Position numbers and translations under genes: made by a program. From Pleurotus ostreatus/Saccharomyces cerevisiae fusant (lineage: Eukaryota > Opisthokonta), in NCBI GenBank assembly GCA_024196135.1, contig JAMQCK010000750.1, positions 1 to 16,640 on the forward strand: a stretch of 16,640 bases of DNA, given 5' to 3'. Position 1 is the stretch's first letter; each line of letters starts with the position of its first letter. Positions 1-11,066 of this stretch are shown piece by piece. The notes under the pieces were generated by a model that ran no database searches, had not been told where the DNA came from, and saw only the letters and a list, made by a program, of their open reading frames with translations.

Positions 1-775
1 GTACGCAGGTTGTGTCGGCCCGTCGGAATCCGAACTGTGACTAACATGTGACAGGTCATCGGCAACTCCCGCAGTCGGCTGTCCCGTCGACTTACAAGAC
101 GTTCGGCGACTCGGGACTACGCACAAATGCCAGCGCGCATTCAAGGAAGGCCATACGACCCCACGGGTAGGGAGTCAGTGAGCTCCCTCCCATGCCTCGC
201 TGCTTATCATTGACATACGACTTGTGGGTCCAAGTATGAGCGCACACTGCCTGGGGCATCTCTGCGTGTTGATATCCACGGCGCGGGGACATCCCATCGA
301 GCCTTCTTCAAAGCGATCAGGTATGTCCGCGATACATCGCTGGTACGCTGCGCTCTTTTATCACTGGTGCTACGCTCCAGTTGCCCATTGTTACCAATGC
401 CCTGGTGTGCATCGGCGGATTCTAACTCCATTGGTGGCGTTACATGGTCCTGGGAGCAATCTTTGCTGCTCATTGCACAGGTTGTATGGATCCTAACACC
501 TATTATGGTTATATACAATGTAACACACCAGTTTCTTACATGTAACTTCCTGTTAATAACATGGGAGTTATTAACATCGTTACACACAGCTGTAAGTAAC
601 TAGTTACATGTTACTTACATACATCGGCCTCGGAGAGTTTTATACCGAACTCTAGTGCGGATCGGACCTTCTCTGTTCTGCCGATGGTGATGATTGGGGG
701 GACAGTGTTTGCAAGGAAGAGCGACAATATCAGTCTTCGAACTTGAGGCGCACGTAGAATTGTACTACCACCGCG
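1..775. other. Intergenic region without a convincing gene
   Basis: No reading frame here has an ATG start, splice signals and protein-like composition together. The longest frame (minus strand, 126 codons) shows no family motif. Positions 490-620 are AT-rich and hold nested palindromes, listed separately. The right end is the 3' flank of the acyl-CoA synthetase gene that ends at 776. A remnant of a mobile element or of a gene cut off by the window edge cannot be excluded. Confidence 0.6.
552..618. repeat. Nested AT-rich inverted repeats
   Basis: Two perfect 9-base inverted repeats lie side by side. GTTAATAAC (552-560) pairs with GTTATTAAC (567-575) across a 6-base loop. GTAAGTAAC (592-600) pairs with GTTACTTAC (610-618). 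The second encloses a perfect 12-base palindrome, GTAACTAGTTAC (596-607). The hexamer TGTAAC or its complement GTTACA recurs from 520 to 608. This could be the core of a foldback element or a cluster of protein-binding sites. The sequence alone does not decide. Confidence 0.6.
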
Positions 776-3546
776 CTATACCTGCCCTACCTTCTTTTCC
801 ACTAAGGGTTTGCTCCAGCCTCTCAATACATGCTTCTGTACCTTCCCGCTCGCCGTCTTGGGAAGTTCATCCACGACGCCCTCCTCACCACAGAACCACA
901 CCCACGCCGGCGCGTTCTGCAAATTGGATAAGTCGATGTCAGCATACACGATTGCATGCCTCCATATACAGCTGCATGTCTCGACAAACATGTCAACATA
1001 CACCATTGCAGATCTCCATACACGAGTGCACGTGCACATTCCCCAACACAAGTGCATATCTCGATAACTGATCACTCACCTGCGGGTTCATCGCGTCCGC
1101 GACCGCTCGCCTAACCTCCGCGCGCGATACGTCCGTCCCGGGCTCGCGCGCGATCCACGCGCCGACGACCTCGCCGTACTTCGTGTCGGGCACGGCGATG
1201 GCGGCGGCCTCGCGGATGCCCGGGTGGTCCGTAAGCGCGTTCTCGATTTGGACGGGGAAGAGGTTCTGCGATTTGTTTTTTGTTTGTATTCAAAGTAGCA
1301 AAGATGAAAAAGGAGGCAAAATGAGCCCTTTGGAAGTCATGATTCGTGGCCACTGCGACGTACCTCGCCGCCCCGGATGATGATGTCCTTTATCCGGCCG
1401 ACGACTGGGCGAGGGTGAGTACCGCAGGTAACGAAAAGGGAAAAAGAAAAACCCACTGCGCAAGTACCCGTCCTCATCCATGATGCCCTCGTCGCCGGTG
1501 TGCATCCAGAGCGTGCCGCTCTCGTCCTGCTTCATCACGGCCTGGGTCTGCGCATCGTCGTTCCAGTATCTTTCTTTCCAATCAGCAGTATACCCCAGTC
1601 TGGCGTAGGCGTCAACGCGCACCCCTTCTGCAGCAGATACCCCGCGACGAGCAGCTGCCCCGGAGTGCCCACCGGTACCACGTTGCCGTTGCCGTCGACG
1701 ATCTTTGCCTTTACGTGCGGCTGGACGCGGCCGACTGTCTCTACCCGCTTGATGATCGGATCCTCTGGCACGGTTTGGAAGGAGACAGGGCTTGTCTCCG
1801 CTGGAGAGGCCTTGGAGTCAGTCATATAGAATAAGTCAGTCTAGCCACGAGCTCACTCATCCCATACGCGTTCGTCAGCTCGCGCAGGTTCATATGCTCA
1901 ATGAGGCGCTTCATGAGGTCGATGGGGATGGAGGAGCCCGCGGCGATGCCTGTTCTACGCAATCGTCAGTCATTCCATTCGACTTCATAGAACGGCGCCT
2001 CTAACAACCCAATCGAGCCGTCGACGTACCTCAAATGACCCAAGTCAACCCTCTCGCCCTCATGTCGCCGCTTGTCCACCTCGGAGAGCACGCCGAGGAA
2101 GTGCGTGGGTACGCCGTGGAGGGCTGAGCAGCGTTCTTCTATGACGGCGTCGACGATGGCTGGCGGGTCGAAGACGGGAGAGGGGTAGACTATACACGCG
2201 CCGTGCGTCCAGGCTGCGAGGTTGCCGAGGACGAGGCGTGAGGGGGCAGGGACAGGTAAGCATAAGAGGGCGAGTGCAAGGGATTCAATACTCATCAAAG
2301 CAGTGGAACAGCGGTGGAACGTTGCCTGGGTATGAGTAATTAGTGTGAGTTGCGATGAGTCTGTCGTGCGGGCAAGCTTACATGGGATGTCCCTATCTGT
2401 CAAGCGCATGCACCGACCGACGGATAGCCCGTTGTTGAGGAGGTTATGGTGAGTCAACTGTTCGGTCATCAGTCCATGCGCAGTCCAATGGGAAATATGC
2501 CACCTACCGAAACGGCCTTAGGCAAGCCCGTCGTGCCGCTGATATCATGACTATCAGTCCTTTCAGATGAGCACCCTACGCCGCATCGCTCACCTCGTAA
2601 ACTGCAGATTAATCACATCATCCTTCCCCATAGACCCCTCCAAAACCCGCCTCGCCTTCTCCTCCCTCGTATCCTCCCTCCACAGCAAGATCTCCCTCCA
2701 GTCCACCAGACTCCGGATCTCCAACTTCTCCACCTCCGCCCTATACTCGCCCCCATTGTCCATCACTATTATATTGCGCAGCTCCGGGAGCCTCGGGTCG
2801 CTGATCTCGCCGGGCGGCGAGTTGCGTATGCCGGGCGCGGCGGAGGCGAGCATGGCGAGGTAGGCGGAGGAGCGGATGCGGGGGACGCATATGAGGTGCT
2901 TGACGCCCACGGCGCTGAGGGTTTGGATCTGGGCGAGGGGTGAGTGAGTGAGGGTCAGTCTAATTGAAATCCGTTGTTGTTTAGGCTTAGGGATGCAAAC
3001 CACTCACGAGCTCATTTATCCTATACGCCGGGTTTATCGTCACCAGAATCGCCCCAATACTCGCGCACGCCCACTGCAGCATCGCATACGCGCTACGGAC
3101 CCACGTTAAGAACCCACCCTCCGGCTAACGGTTATGTAACGCAGAACCGACCTACTATTCCCCATAATAACCGCAACACGTTCCCCGGGGTTCACGCCCA
3201 GCTCCAGCAGGCCCCGCGCAAGCGCCCTGATGTGGCGATCGAGCTCCTCGAAGTCCCAGGCGAGGTGGGTGGAGACGCCCATGTTGGGTGAGGGCGGGCC
3301 GCCATGCGCGCGCGGGCGCTCCTGGCGGCAGATGAGGGCGGGCCGCGTGCTGTGTTTGGCGAGGATTTCTTGCTGGAAGTAGATGGGGAGGGTGCGGTGG
3401 TCGAGGGGAGGCTCTAGAGGGCCTTCGACGGTTGAGAGCTGGAGATGCCGGATATTTCGTAGTTTATGGAGGTGAGCATTCGCTCTTGCTCTTCCGCCAG
3501 CGCTGATAGGTACAGATCGTAGCGTCAGACGGTTGTGGATGAGCAT
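776..3546 (-). CDS. ACSF2-like medium-chain acyl-CoA synthetase (AMP-binding enzyme)
   Basis: This enzyme is predicted to activate a carboxylic acid, probably a medium- or long-chain fatty acid, with ATP and then form the CoA thioester. Thirteen exons were placed by frame and motif: 3546-3152, 3092-3008, 2928-2594, 2538-2508, 2457-2382, 2325-2296, 2237-2030, 1954-1857, 1800-1623, 1569-1457, 1404-1364, 1265-1080 and 916-776. They total 1917 bases (638 residues). Visible ANL-superfamily motifs, in order, are the phosphate loop TSGTTGLPK (about 271-279), NVPPLFHCFG, the adenine motif AYGMTETSP, YWNDD, the hinge-region motif VGRIKDIIIRGGENLFP, and PKTASGKVQK with the catalytic lysine near 617. 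The block LPELRNIIVMD and the overall order resemble animal ACSF2 more than plant 4-coumarate ligases. The 75-base stretch 3439-3513 has intron-like ends and no stop; if spliced, the protein is 613 residues with the start unchanged. The first intron has an unusual GTCGGT donor, and the sixth has AT-AC ends. Substrate is not determinable here. Confidence 0.9.
917..1079 (-). repeat. Unusually long intron with a two-copy repeat
   Basis: The last intron of the acyl-CoA synthetase gene is 163 bases, while most others in this gene are about 50-75. On the minus strand it holds two diverged direct copies of about 36 bases, near 1023-988 and 969-934, offset by 54 bases. Each contains TATGGAG, then TGCAAT, then GTGTATG, then TGACAT. 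The intron appears to have grown by local duplication. Confidence 0.6.
2238..2295 (-). other. 58-base intron with AT-AC ends
   Basis: Read on the minus strand, the interval starts ATGAGT and ends CCCTCAC. Removing it joins CACTGCTTTG to GCCTCGTCC and gives the protein join FHCF-GLVLGNLAAW, which is what the ANL family shows at this point. Without removal the upstream frame meets a TGA after FHCFDEY. No GT-AG pair in the interval restores the frame while keeping the NVPPLFHC motif. The donor looks like the ordinary GTGAGT donor with its first base changed, and differs from the U12-type ATATCC. It therefore looks like a U2-type AT-AC intron. Confidence 0.75.
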
Positions 3547-3890
3547 GGTGCTCGGAGAATGGTCAGAAGAGACTGGAGATGTGAAGGGGAAGGTTAGCAA
3601 GGAGTTGCTACGTGTCCCGCGCCCTCCTCAATTCGTGGCAAAGATCAGGACCAAGACAAAGTGCCGCCCCACCCCACGGGGAAGGTCGAACCATGTGATC
3701 ACGTGGCTGACCGCACTTTGCAACCCAGCGGTCACTGGGTGCGACAGTGAAGCGAAAGAATGGCCACTGCTGACTCCATCCGACGGCTTGACAACTAGTG
3801 AGGCCATGCAGCTCATGCGTACGATACTCTAGATACAAAAAGTGACATTACTGCTAATGTATGGGGGCGCAGTCGTACCAAAGTAACCCA
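3547..3890. other. Intergenic spacer upstream of the acyl-CoA synthetase
   Basis: This 344-base gap separates the start of the acyl-CoA synthetase (to the left) from the stop codon of dihydrolipoyl dehydrogenase (to the right). Both genes are on the minus strand, so it should carry the 3' end of one transcript and the promoter of the other. It contains a near-palindrome around CACGTG at 3691-3706. I see no gene. Confidence 0.7.
3691..3706. promoter_or_regulatory. E-box-like near-palindrome CCATGTGATCACGTGG
   Basis: This 16-base sequence is its own reverse complement except for one base pair, and holds the core CACGTG at 3700-3705. On the minus strand it contains CCACGTGATC. That 10-mer recurs upstream of the chromatin-protein gene and at 16605. 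The core lies 154 bases upstream of the acyl-CoA synthetase start codon. In fungi, CACGTG cores are bound by bHLH factors such as Cbf1; binding here is inferred. Confidence 0.45.
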
Positions 3891-5778
<1,888 letters not shown>

Positions 5779-6494
5779 GGCGGTCGAAAACAAAACACTG
5801 GATTTCCAGCTGAATTCGGAGCTCGTCGGCTACTCCGCGGCAATTCCCGTGTGGGACACGTGACCAAGTTCAAAGTTCAACCATCCTCCGTTCTGGTGGC
5901 CGAGGCTGATTCAGCCTCCCTAGAGCCCGAGGAAGATTCACTGAGTCTGTGATACCCTAAAGGTATAATATAAGACGTATGAAGAAAAGCCCGAGACCGA
6001 TGAGGAATTTCTCAGCCAAACGCAGGGAGAACAATAGCGACAGCGGTCATCCACTGGGCACAGGTAAGCCATTGGCCGTGATGGTGTTCAGCTTACGCTG
6101 TGTGATAGGCAGTTGCCATTCAAGTGTTCTGCGCCCACACACGCAAAGGCTGGCACCGACTGATGCTATTCAACCTCACTCCGAAAGTGAACGGATCATC
6201 TAAAAGGTTCCCCGTAAAACTATCCGAAGGCTTCGGCGGACTCGTCTTGTTCTCCACCTTTTCAACTAGGTCGGCCGTCTGAGCAGCACACTGCCTTCGA
6301 GCGGGGCGCACTGGCGCTCCGAACGAGTCGAGCATTACAGAGTGCATCGAGTTTGAGGTGCCACTTTATGGCGCTTGATTATAGCATGTCATGCAGAACA
6401 TGCTGTGAGGTCATCATGTCATCGAGATGCTTTCTCTGATACCTACAAGTACATGGTATAAGCATATCATTCCGCTTGGATCGCGCGCTCCCGC
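5779..6494. other. Intergenic region between E3 and GH115 genes
   Basis: This stretch serves as the promoter of the E3 gene on its left and the 3' flank of the GH115 gene on its right. It contains a CACGTG at 5857-5862. A 7-base inverted repeat, AGCATGT (6383-6389) with ACATGCT (6398-6404), lies about 100 bases past the GH115 stop and could form a hairpin in that transcript's 3' end. I see no supported gene. Confidence 0.65.
5857..5862. promoter_or_regulatory. CACGTG E-box upstream of the E3 gene
   Basis: The palindrome CACGTG, in the context GGGACACGTGACC, lies 79 bases upstream of the E3 start codon. Its flank differs from the CCACGTGATC seen at 3697, 12184 and 16605, so the shared element here is the core only. 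A role in transcription is inferred from position. Confidence 0.4.
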
Positions 6495-9400
6495 TTACAC
6501 GCGCTTGCTCTCCGGCGGCCCCAAATAGCTCGCCAGCAGCCCGCCCGTGTCCACCACTATCTTCTCCAGCAGCACCGCCGGCCCGTTCGCCCAGTACTCC
6601 AGCGCATGCGCGCCCGGCGAGGAGTTGAACGTCGCGCTGCGCGTCCACACCTGGTCCATCACCGCGTCCGTCCACCCGTCCGGGAGGTCACCGGCGCTCG
6701 CGGGCTCGGGGATGAGGCGCGTGGCGTTCGGCGCCGCGCCGTCGAAGGACAGCGCGTACTGGAACGGCGCGTCGGGATCCGTGTCGAGCGCCATGGTGAA
6801 GTAGAGGGTGACGGTGACGTTCTGCGCGCTGCTGAATTGGTAGAAGACGAATTGGAGAGAGGGTGCGTCGCCGGGGAGGCTGAGGTTGCGTCCGACGGAG
6901 GGGTCGAGCCCGATGGCGCCGCTGCCGTTGATGCTGCGGGAGAGGTAGGGGTACTCGATGAAGCTGCTCGAGTCCGACGAGGAGGTGTAGTGCGCGGCCT
7001 CGATGGAGACGTACCCGTCGGCCTCGACGAAGCCGCTGAAGTCGCCTGGTAAGGAGACCTTGCTGACGGGAAGGTGCAGCTCCTCGTACGAGCCGTCGCT
7101 GCCGTTGACGTAGATGAGAGACGTGCCGTTGTAGCCGTCCGGGACCGCATCGAAGTCCACATGCGCTATGACTCGCTCGTCCCAGCCATTGGCTGCCGAG
7201 ACGTCGCCCTCGGAGGCGGAGAGGGATACCCAAGGCTGCTCCGCGGAAGCAGTCCAATGCACGTTCTGACCACCGCGCCCGTAGACCTCGAACCACCGGG
7301 TGGGCGATCCGTACTGAGAGACGTTCGTGAAGGTGACACCCTTGACGAGATCCTTGCGGGATGGCTTCGCCAGGTTGTCGCCCTCGTTGAAGACGCCGGG
7401 GTAGGGCTCGACGCCGCCCTCGACCGCGACGCCAAGCTGGCCCACTGCAGGGTACGAGTCTTGCCGTAGCTGCACGTAGGCGAGGCCGGTAATCTGACAG
7501 AGGTTTGAACATACTTACGAATGATGCGCCCTTTCCACTCACCATATCCCGTATCGGCGCCCGCCACAGCCCCTTGCGATACCCATAATGCGTTTGCCGC
7601 ATCATCTGGTCCCACCGCCCACCCAACATCGCATTCCACTCCAGCTGCAAATCATAATCCTGCCCAAAGTAGTCCAACGTCCTTCCCGCCCAATCGTTCG
7701 CCGAGTTCCGCCGCTGCCCCGCGTACCACGCGTTCTTCCCCTGCGCGACACGGACATTGTTATAGATGAGCGACGCCCTGATGGGGTGAAGGACGAGCTG
7801 GAAGAAGGACGGCTGGTATGCCTCGTCGAGCTGCTCGTTCAGCGCCTCGGCGCGCGCGAACAGCGCGTTCCATGCCCCGAGCACCCGGTCCGCCTCGTCG
7901 TAGTGGATGACGGAGAACGTGTCGCTCTCGATATGCTCGTGCTTGCGCAGGCCCATCAGCCGCGAATACGCAAGTAGGATATCTGCGGCCTCCTCGGCGT
8001 GCTCCGCAGGCAGCTCCCGCGCAGCATATGCAGCGAGCCACTGAGGGATGCTGTCGGGCGTGATGGACGAGACGTTGTATGCGAGCGCCATGATGAGGCT
8101 GAGCGGCGTCTCCATGGGCTTGATATCCGCAACGTTGATGACCCAGATGCGGTCGGCGCCGCGCGCGTGAGCGTTTGTGAGCTGCTGGTGCGCCTTGCCG
8201 AGCGAGTTCGTGTTGAGCCACTTGTACGAGCGCGGGTCGCCGACGTATTCGCAGTGGTAGTAGATCTGGGGGCGTGGTCAGTGGTTGTGATAGGGGAAAG
8301 GGTAAGAGTACATACCCCTGTACCGCCCGATCTCTTCAGCTCATCCTCCCTAGGTAGCCTGCGAATGTTGCCAAAGTTGTCGTCGCTGAACAGGAGCGTG
8401 ACATCGTCGGGTATCTCGAGCCCAGCTTCATACAGCTCCTGGACCTCCTTGTAGAGCGCCCAGACTTGCTGAAACGTCCTTAGCATCGACATTCCTCCCA
8501 CAGAGATCTGACCAGCCTCACCTTCACTGCCGTCTCATTCCCATACGTATCCTTGATAATACTCCTCTGCGTCCCAATCACCTCCCTCAAGATCGCCATC
8601 GGGTCGTCCCCCGACAACGGCGCATCCTGATCCCCCCGCATCCCCAGCGTAAAGTAGCTCTCATACCCCTTCGCCCTCACCGCGCCCGCCTCGAAGAACT
8701 GCGTCACATTCCCCTCATTCTTCTCCCAATCCCACGTCCCGTTCCCCGACGTCAGCCACTCGTTCGTCGCGCGCTGCATGGGCTCGTGGTGCGAGGTCGA
8801 GACGACGATCCCATACGCGTCGGCGGTCTGTTGGTTGAGAGGGTCGTCGACGAAGAAGCTGTTGCCGGGCGAGGGGTAGGAGGGCCACATGGCGGGCCAG
8901 AGGAAGTTGGCCTTCATGCGGAGGAGGAGCTCGAAGACGTGCGCGTAGAAGGCGGCGTTGTATTTGGGGCCGAAGTTGTCGATGACCCAGGTGTTGAGTG
9001 CGGGAGATTCATCCTGGGTGAGGTCAGTTGGGCGGTGAGGGGTGAAGGATGAGAGCAACATACATTGATGAAGAGCCCTCTGTATCTGACGCTGGGCTCG
9101 CCGAAGGTGGTCGTCGTGGGTAGAGCGAAGATCGCGTCGTGTTTCTTGGGGACGATGTCCGCCCACCAATACCACCTGGCGGACTGATCAGCATACATGC
9201 GTCGGAATTGAACCCCCAACTACATACGGAGACACCCCAATCTGCTCGCTTAACGTATACAGTCCGAATATCGCGCCCCGCTTATCGCTGCCGGCGATGA
9301 CCAGCGCGCGATCGACTCCCTCGAACGGCGCATCCACGACCGCAACCACGAACGACTCCCACTTACCCGCGATCTCCGATGTATTGAGCTTCTCGCTGCT

Positions 9401-9721
9401 GATCAGGCTCTGAATGGCTGCCGAGCTATCGAGCGAGCCAACGAGGACGAGTGCGGTGCCATTGTCCGGAGTGGGCACGTCGTCCGCGGTAGCGTTTGCG
9501 GTCTGCGCACGCGTCCCGGTGACGCGCTGGAAGTCGTCTGCGACCGCGTTCGCGGCGATGTGCACGCCGATGTGGTCATCGACGTCGACTACGATGAGCG
9601 GGCGCGTGATGTCGAGGCTCCCGTCGCCCGCGTCGAAGGACACGATCGGTGGCTCAAAGAGGGCGTGCACGCCGAAGGTGCACGCCGCCAGGCAGAGTAG
9701 CGCATGCCCTAGAGCGCGCAT
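6495..9721 (-). CDS. Secreted GH115 xylan alpha-1,2-glucuronidase
   Basis: GH115 enzymes remove (4-O-methyl)glucuronic acid side groups from glucuronoxylan and help open hardwood hemicellulose to xylanases. Six exons were placed: 9721-9228, 9175-9064, 9013-8522, 8468-8316, 8265-7543 and 7493-6495. They total 2973 bases (990 residues), normal for the family. Residues 1-20 (MRALGHALLCLAACTFGVHA) form a signal peptide. Family blocks follow in order: DKRGAIFGLYTLSEQIGVSP, WYWWAD (about 166), the DESPAL block (203), MKANFLWPAMW, SHHEPM (about 277), GMRGDQD, VWALYKEVQ (368), DDVTLLFSDDNFGNIRRLP (387), GIYYHCEYVGDPRSYKWLN and ADRIWVINVADIKPME. From about 760 to the end lies the beta-rich C-terminal domain typical of GH115. 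Several N-x-S/T sites there (for example NGT, NLS, NVT, NAT, NSS) fit a secreted glycoprotein. The ATG at 9721 is chosen because it begins the signal peptide. No cellulose-binding module is seen. Catalytic residues were not assigned individually. Confidence 0.94.
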
Positions 9722-9839
9722 TAGTATGGGGGGATGGATGAGGGTGCGAGAATGCACGTACCCTCAACATCGACGTCGGTATTCAAGTATCCCCTCGCGC
9801 GTTCTCATGGCTCGTCGAGGCGGCCCGGAACCATCGCAG

Positions 9840-9897
9840 GTGACCGCGAAGTGGAAGATTCGTGACCGCAAAAGTGGGATTCGTGACGCGAAGCGCC
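9840..9897. repeat. Short tandem repeat in the GH115 promoter
   Basis: Two full units and one partial unit follow head to tail. They are GTGACCGCGAAGTGGAAGA-TTC (9840-9861), GTGACCGCAAAAGTGGGA-TTC (9862-9882) and GTGACGCGAAGCGCC (9883-9897). The units differ by a few bases and one length change. The array begins about 120 bases upstream of the GH115 start codon, so it may lie in the promoter or the 5' leader. Confidence 0.65.
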
Positions 9898-9929
9898 TCG
9901 GGGGAAGCGTCATATGGCCATTCGGACCT

Positions 9930-9986
9930 CCCCACCGAGCTTCCATGACCGCGGAGTGCGAGCGGGGCGTGTCTTTTGAGGTGGGG
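9930..9986. promoter_or_regulatory. Cluster of SYGGRG (CreA/Cre1-type) sites
   Basis: CCCCAC at 9930-9935 (GTGGGG on the minus strand), GCGGGG at 9962-9967 and GTGGGG at 9981-9986 all fit SYGGRG, the motif of the fungal carbon-catabolite repressor. They sit about 210-265 bases upstream of the GH115 start codon and include both orientations. Glucose repression of a hemicellulase gene is expected from fungal biology, but such short motifs also occur by chance in GC-rich DNA. Confidence 0.35.
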
Positions 9987-11066
9987 AGGATAATCTGTCG
10001 GCCAGGGTAACGCAGGTAAGGAAGCACGATAGTGCACCTTAGGTACCGGGATGGTATACCCTGGGGCAAGGATAGCGCAGGAAGGAGGATGACGACAGAG
10101 TTCGAGGGTTTGCGTGAACCTCGCACCCAAAGATCTGAATACAACAGGTGATGATTGACGGTGGTCAAGTCGGCTTTTCCGATGCAGGTTGAGAGCTATT
10201 GTCCCAGGCATGAGCGGAATGCTGATCCTGAGCGTCATGCCCATGATCCCGACGCACCATAGCGGCCTATTCAATCCGACCCGCGCGTGCAGCCCATTGA
10301 AAGCACCTTTAGGGACGAGAGCGGGGATTGGGGTTAGAAGCTGTACGTCCGAGACTGAAGACAAGGCGTTCTCGGTGGAGTTGAATGGGGGTCGGATCGG
10401 CGTCCCGCGTAGTCTCGTATTTCTCTAGCCACTCTCCGCTCGGATTGCGTGCGCCTGAGGGAGTGCTCACGGTATATACGATGGTGCGATACCAGCTGAA
10501 CATCGATGTCTGTGTGTCGCGCCGATCCGGTTCCCTTCTCAGAGGCCTACCTCCCGTCTGCGCGGTCCCGTTCCCGTCTTTCGAAAGAGACAAAGCTTGG
10601 AAGGACGCGTGGCGCACGCGCTGTGTACAAACATTGACGCCTGTTTACTTCCAAAGTTCAGCCACCCGCGCCGTGTGGCGTTCGCGTTCCCCTGCCTACC
10701 TTCCAGATCTGCCTTTCTGACTCACTATCGACGGACAGATGGCATCGCGTCCAAGGAGGTCGGGGAGCTCCCGCAGACTGAGAGAAAAGAAGTCATTCAG
10801 GCGAATATGTACGGGTACAGAGACATTCGAGCGCACGGTAAAATTGAGACGAATATAAGCACACGTATATATCAAAAGCGACCGTCGCAAAGGAGCAGCG
10901 TACGAGGTCGAACTTCAGCACTGTATCATCATACGAGGCCCGGGGAGGGAGGGAAGAAAGCAGCAGTCGCGTACAAAGAATAAATCAGACAAACAGAAGC
11001 ACAATCAGAGACTAAAAGGAGCACAACCGGAGACGGTCAAAACACGACAGCGACAAGCAAAGTCTT

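Larger units (their letters stand above)
9722..11066. other. Long intergenic region upstream of the GH115 gene
   Basis: This 1.35 kb gap lies between the GH115 start and the 3' end of the chromatin-protein gene. Its left part holds a short tandem repeat and three SYGGRG-type sites, listed separately. The right end (about 10950-11066) is purine-rich on the plus strand, as expected for a pyrimidine-rich 3' untranslated region of the minus-strand gene. Reading frames up to 193 codons exist but lack ATG starts, family motifs or splice logic, so I call no gene. Confidence 0.6.

Noticed and set aside
207..587. Minus-strand open frame of 126 codons near the left edge
   Set aside because: It runs through the palindromic AT-rich island and has no recognisable motif. 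I could not tie it to a gene or to a known transposon protein.
2238..2295. U12-type (minor spliceosome) reading of the AT-AC intron
   Set aside because: The donor is ATGAGT and not ATATCC, and no TCCTTAAC branch site is present. A U2-type AT-AC intron fits better.
9783..10364. Minus-strand open frame of 193 codons upstream of GH115
   Set aside because: It begins at a TTG rather than an ATG, overlaps the tandem repeat and CreA-type sites, and its translation shows no family motif or plausible protein composition.
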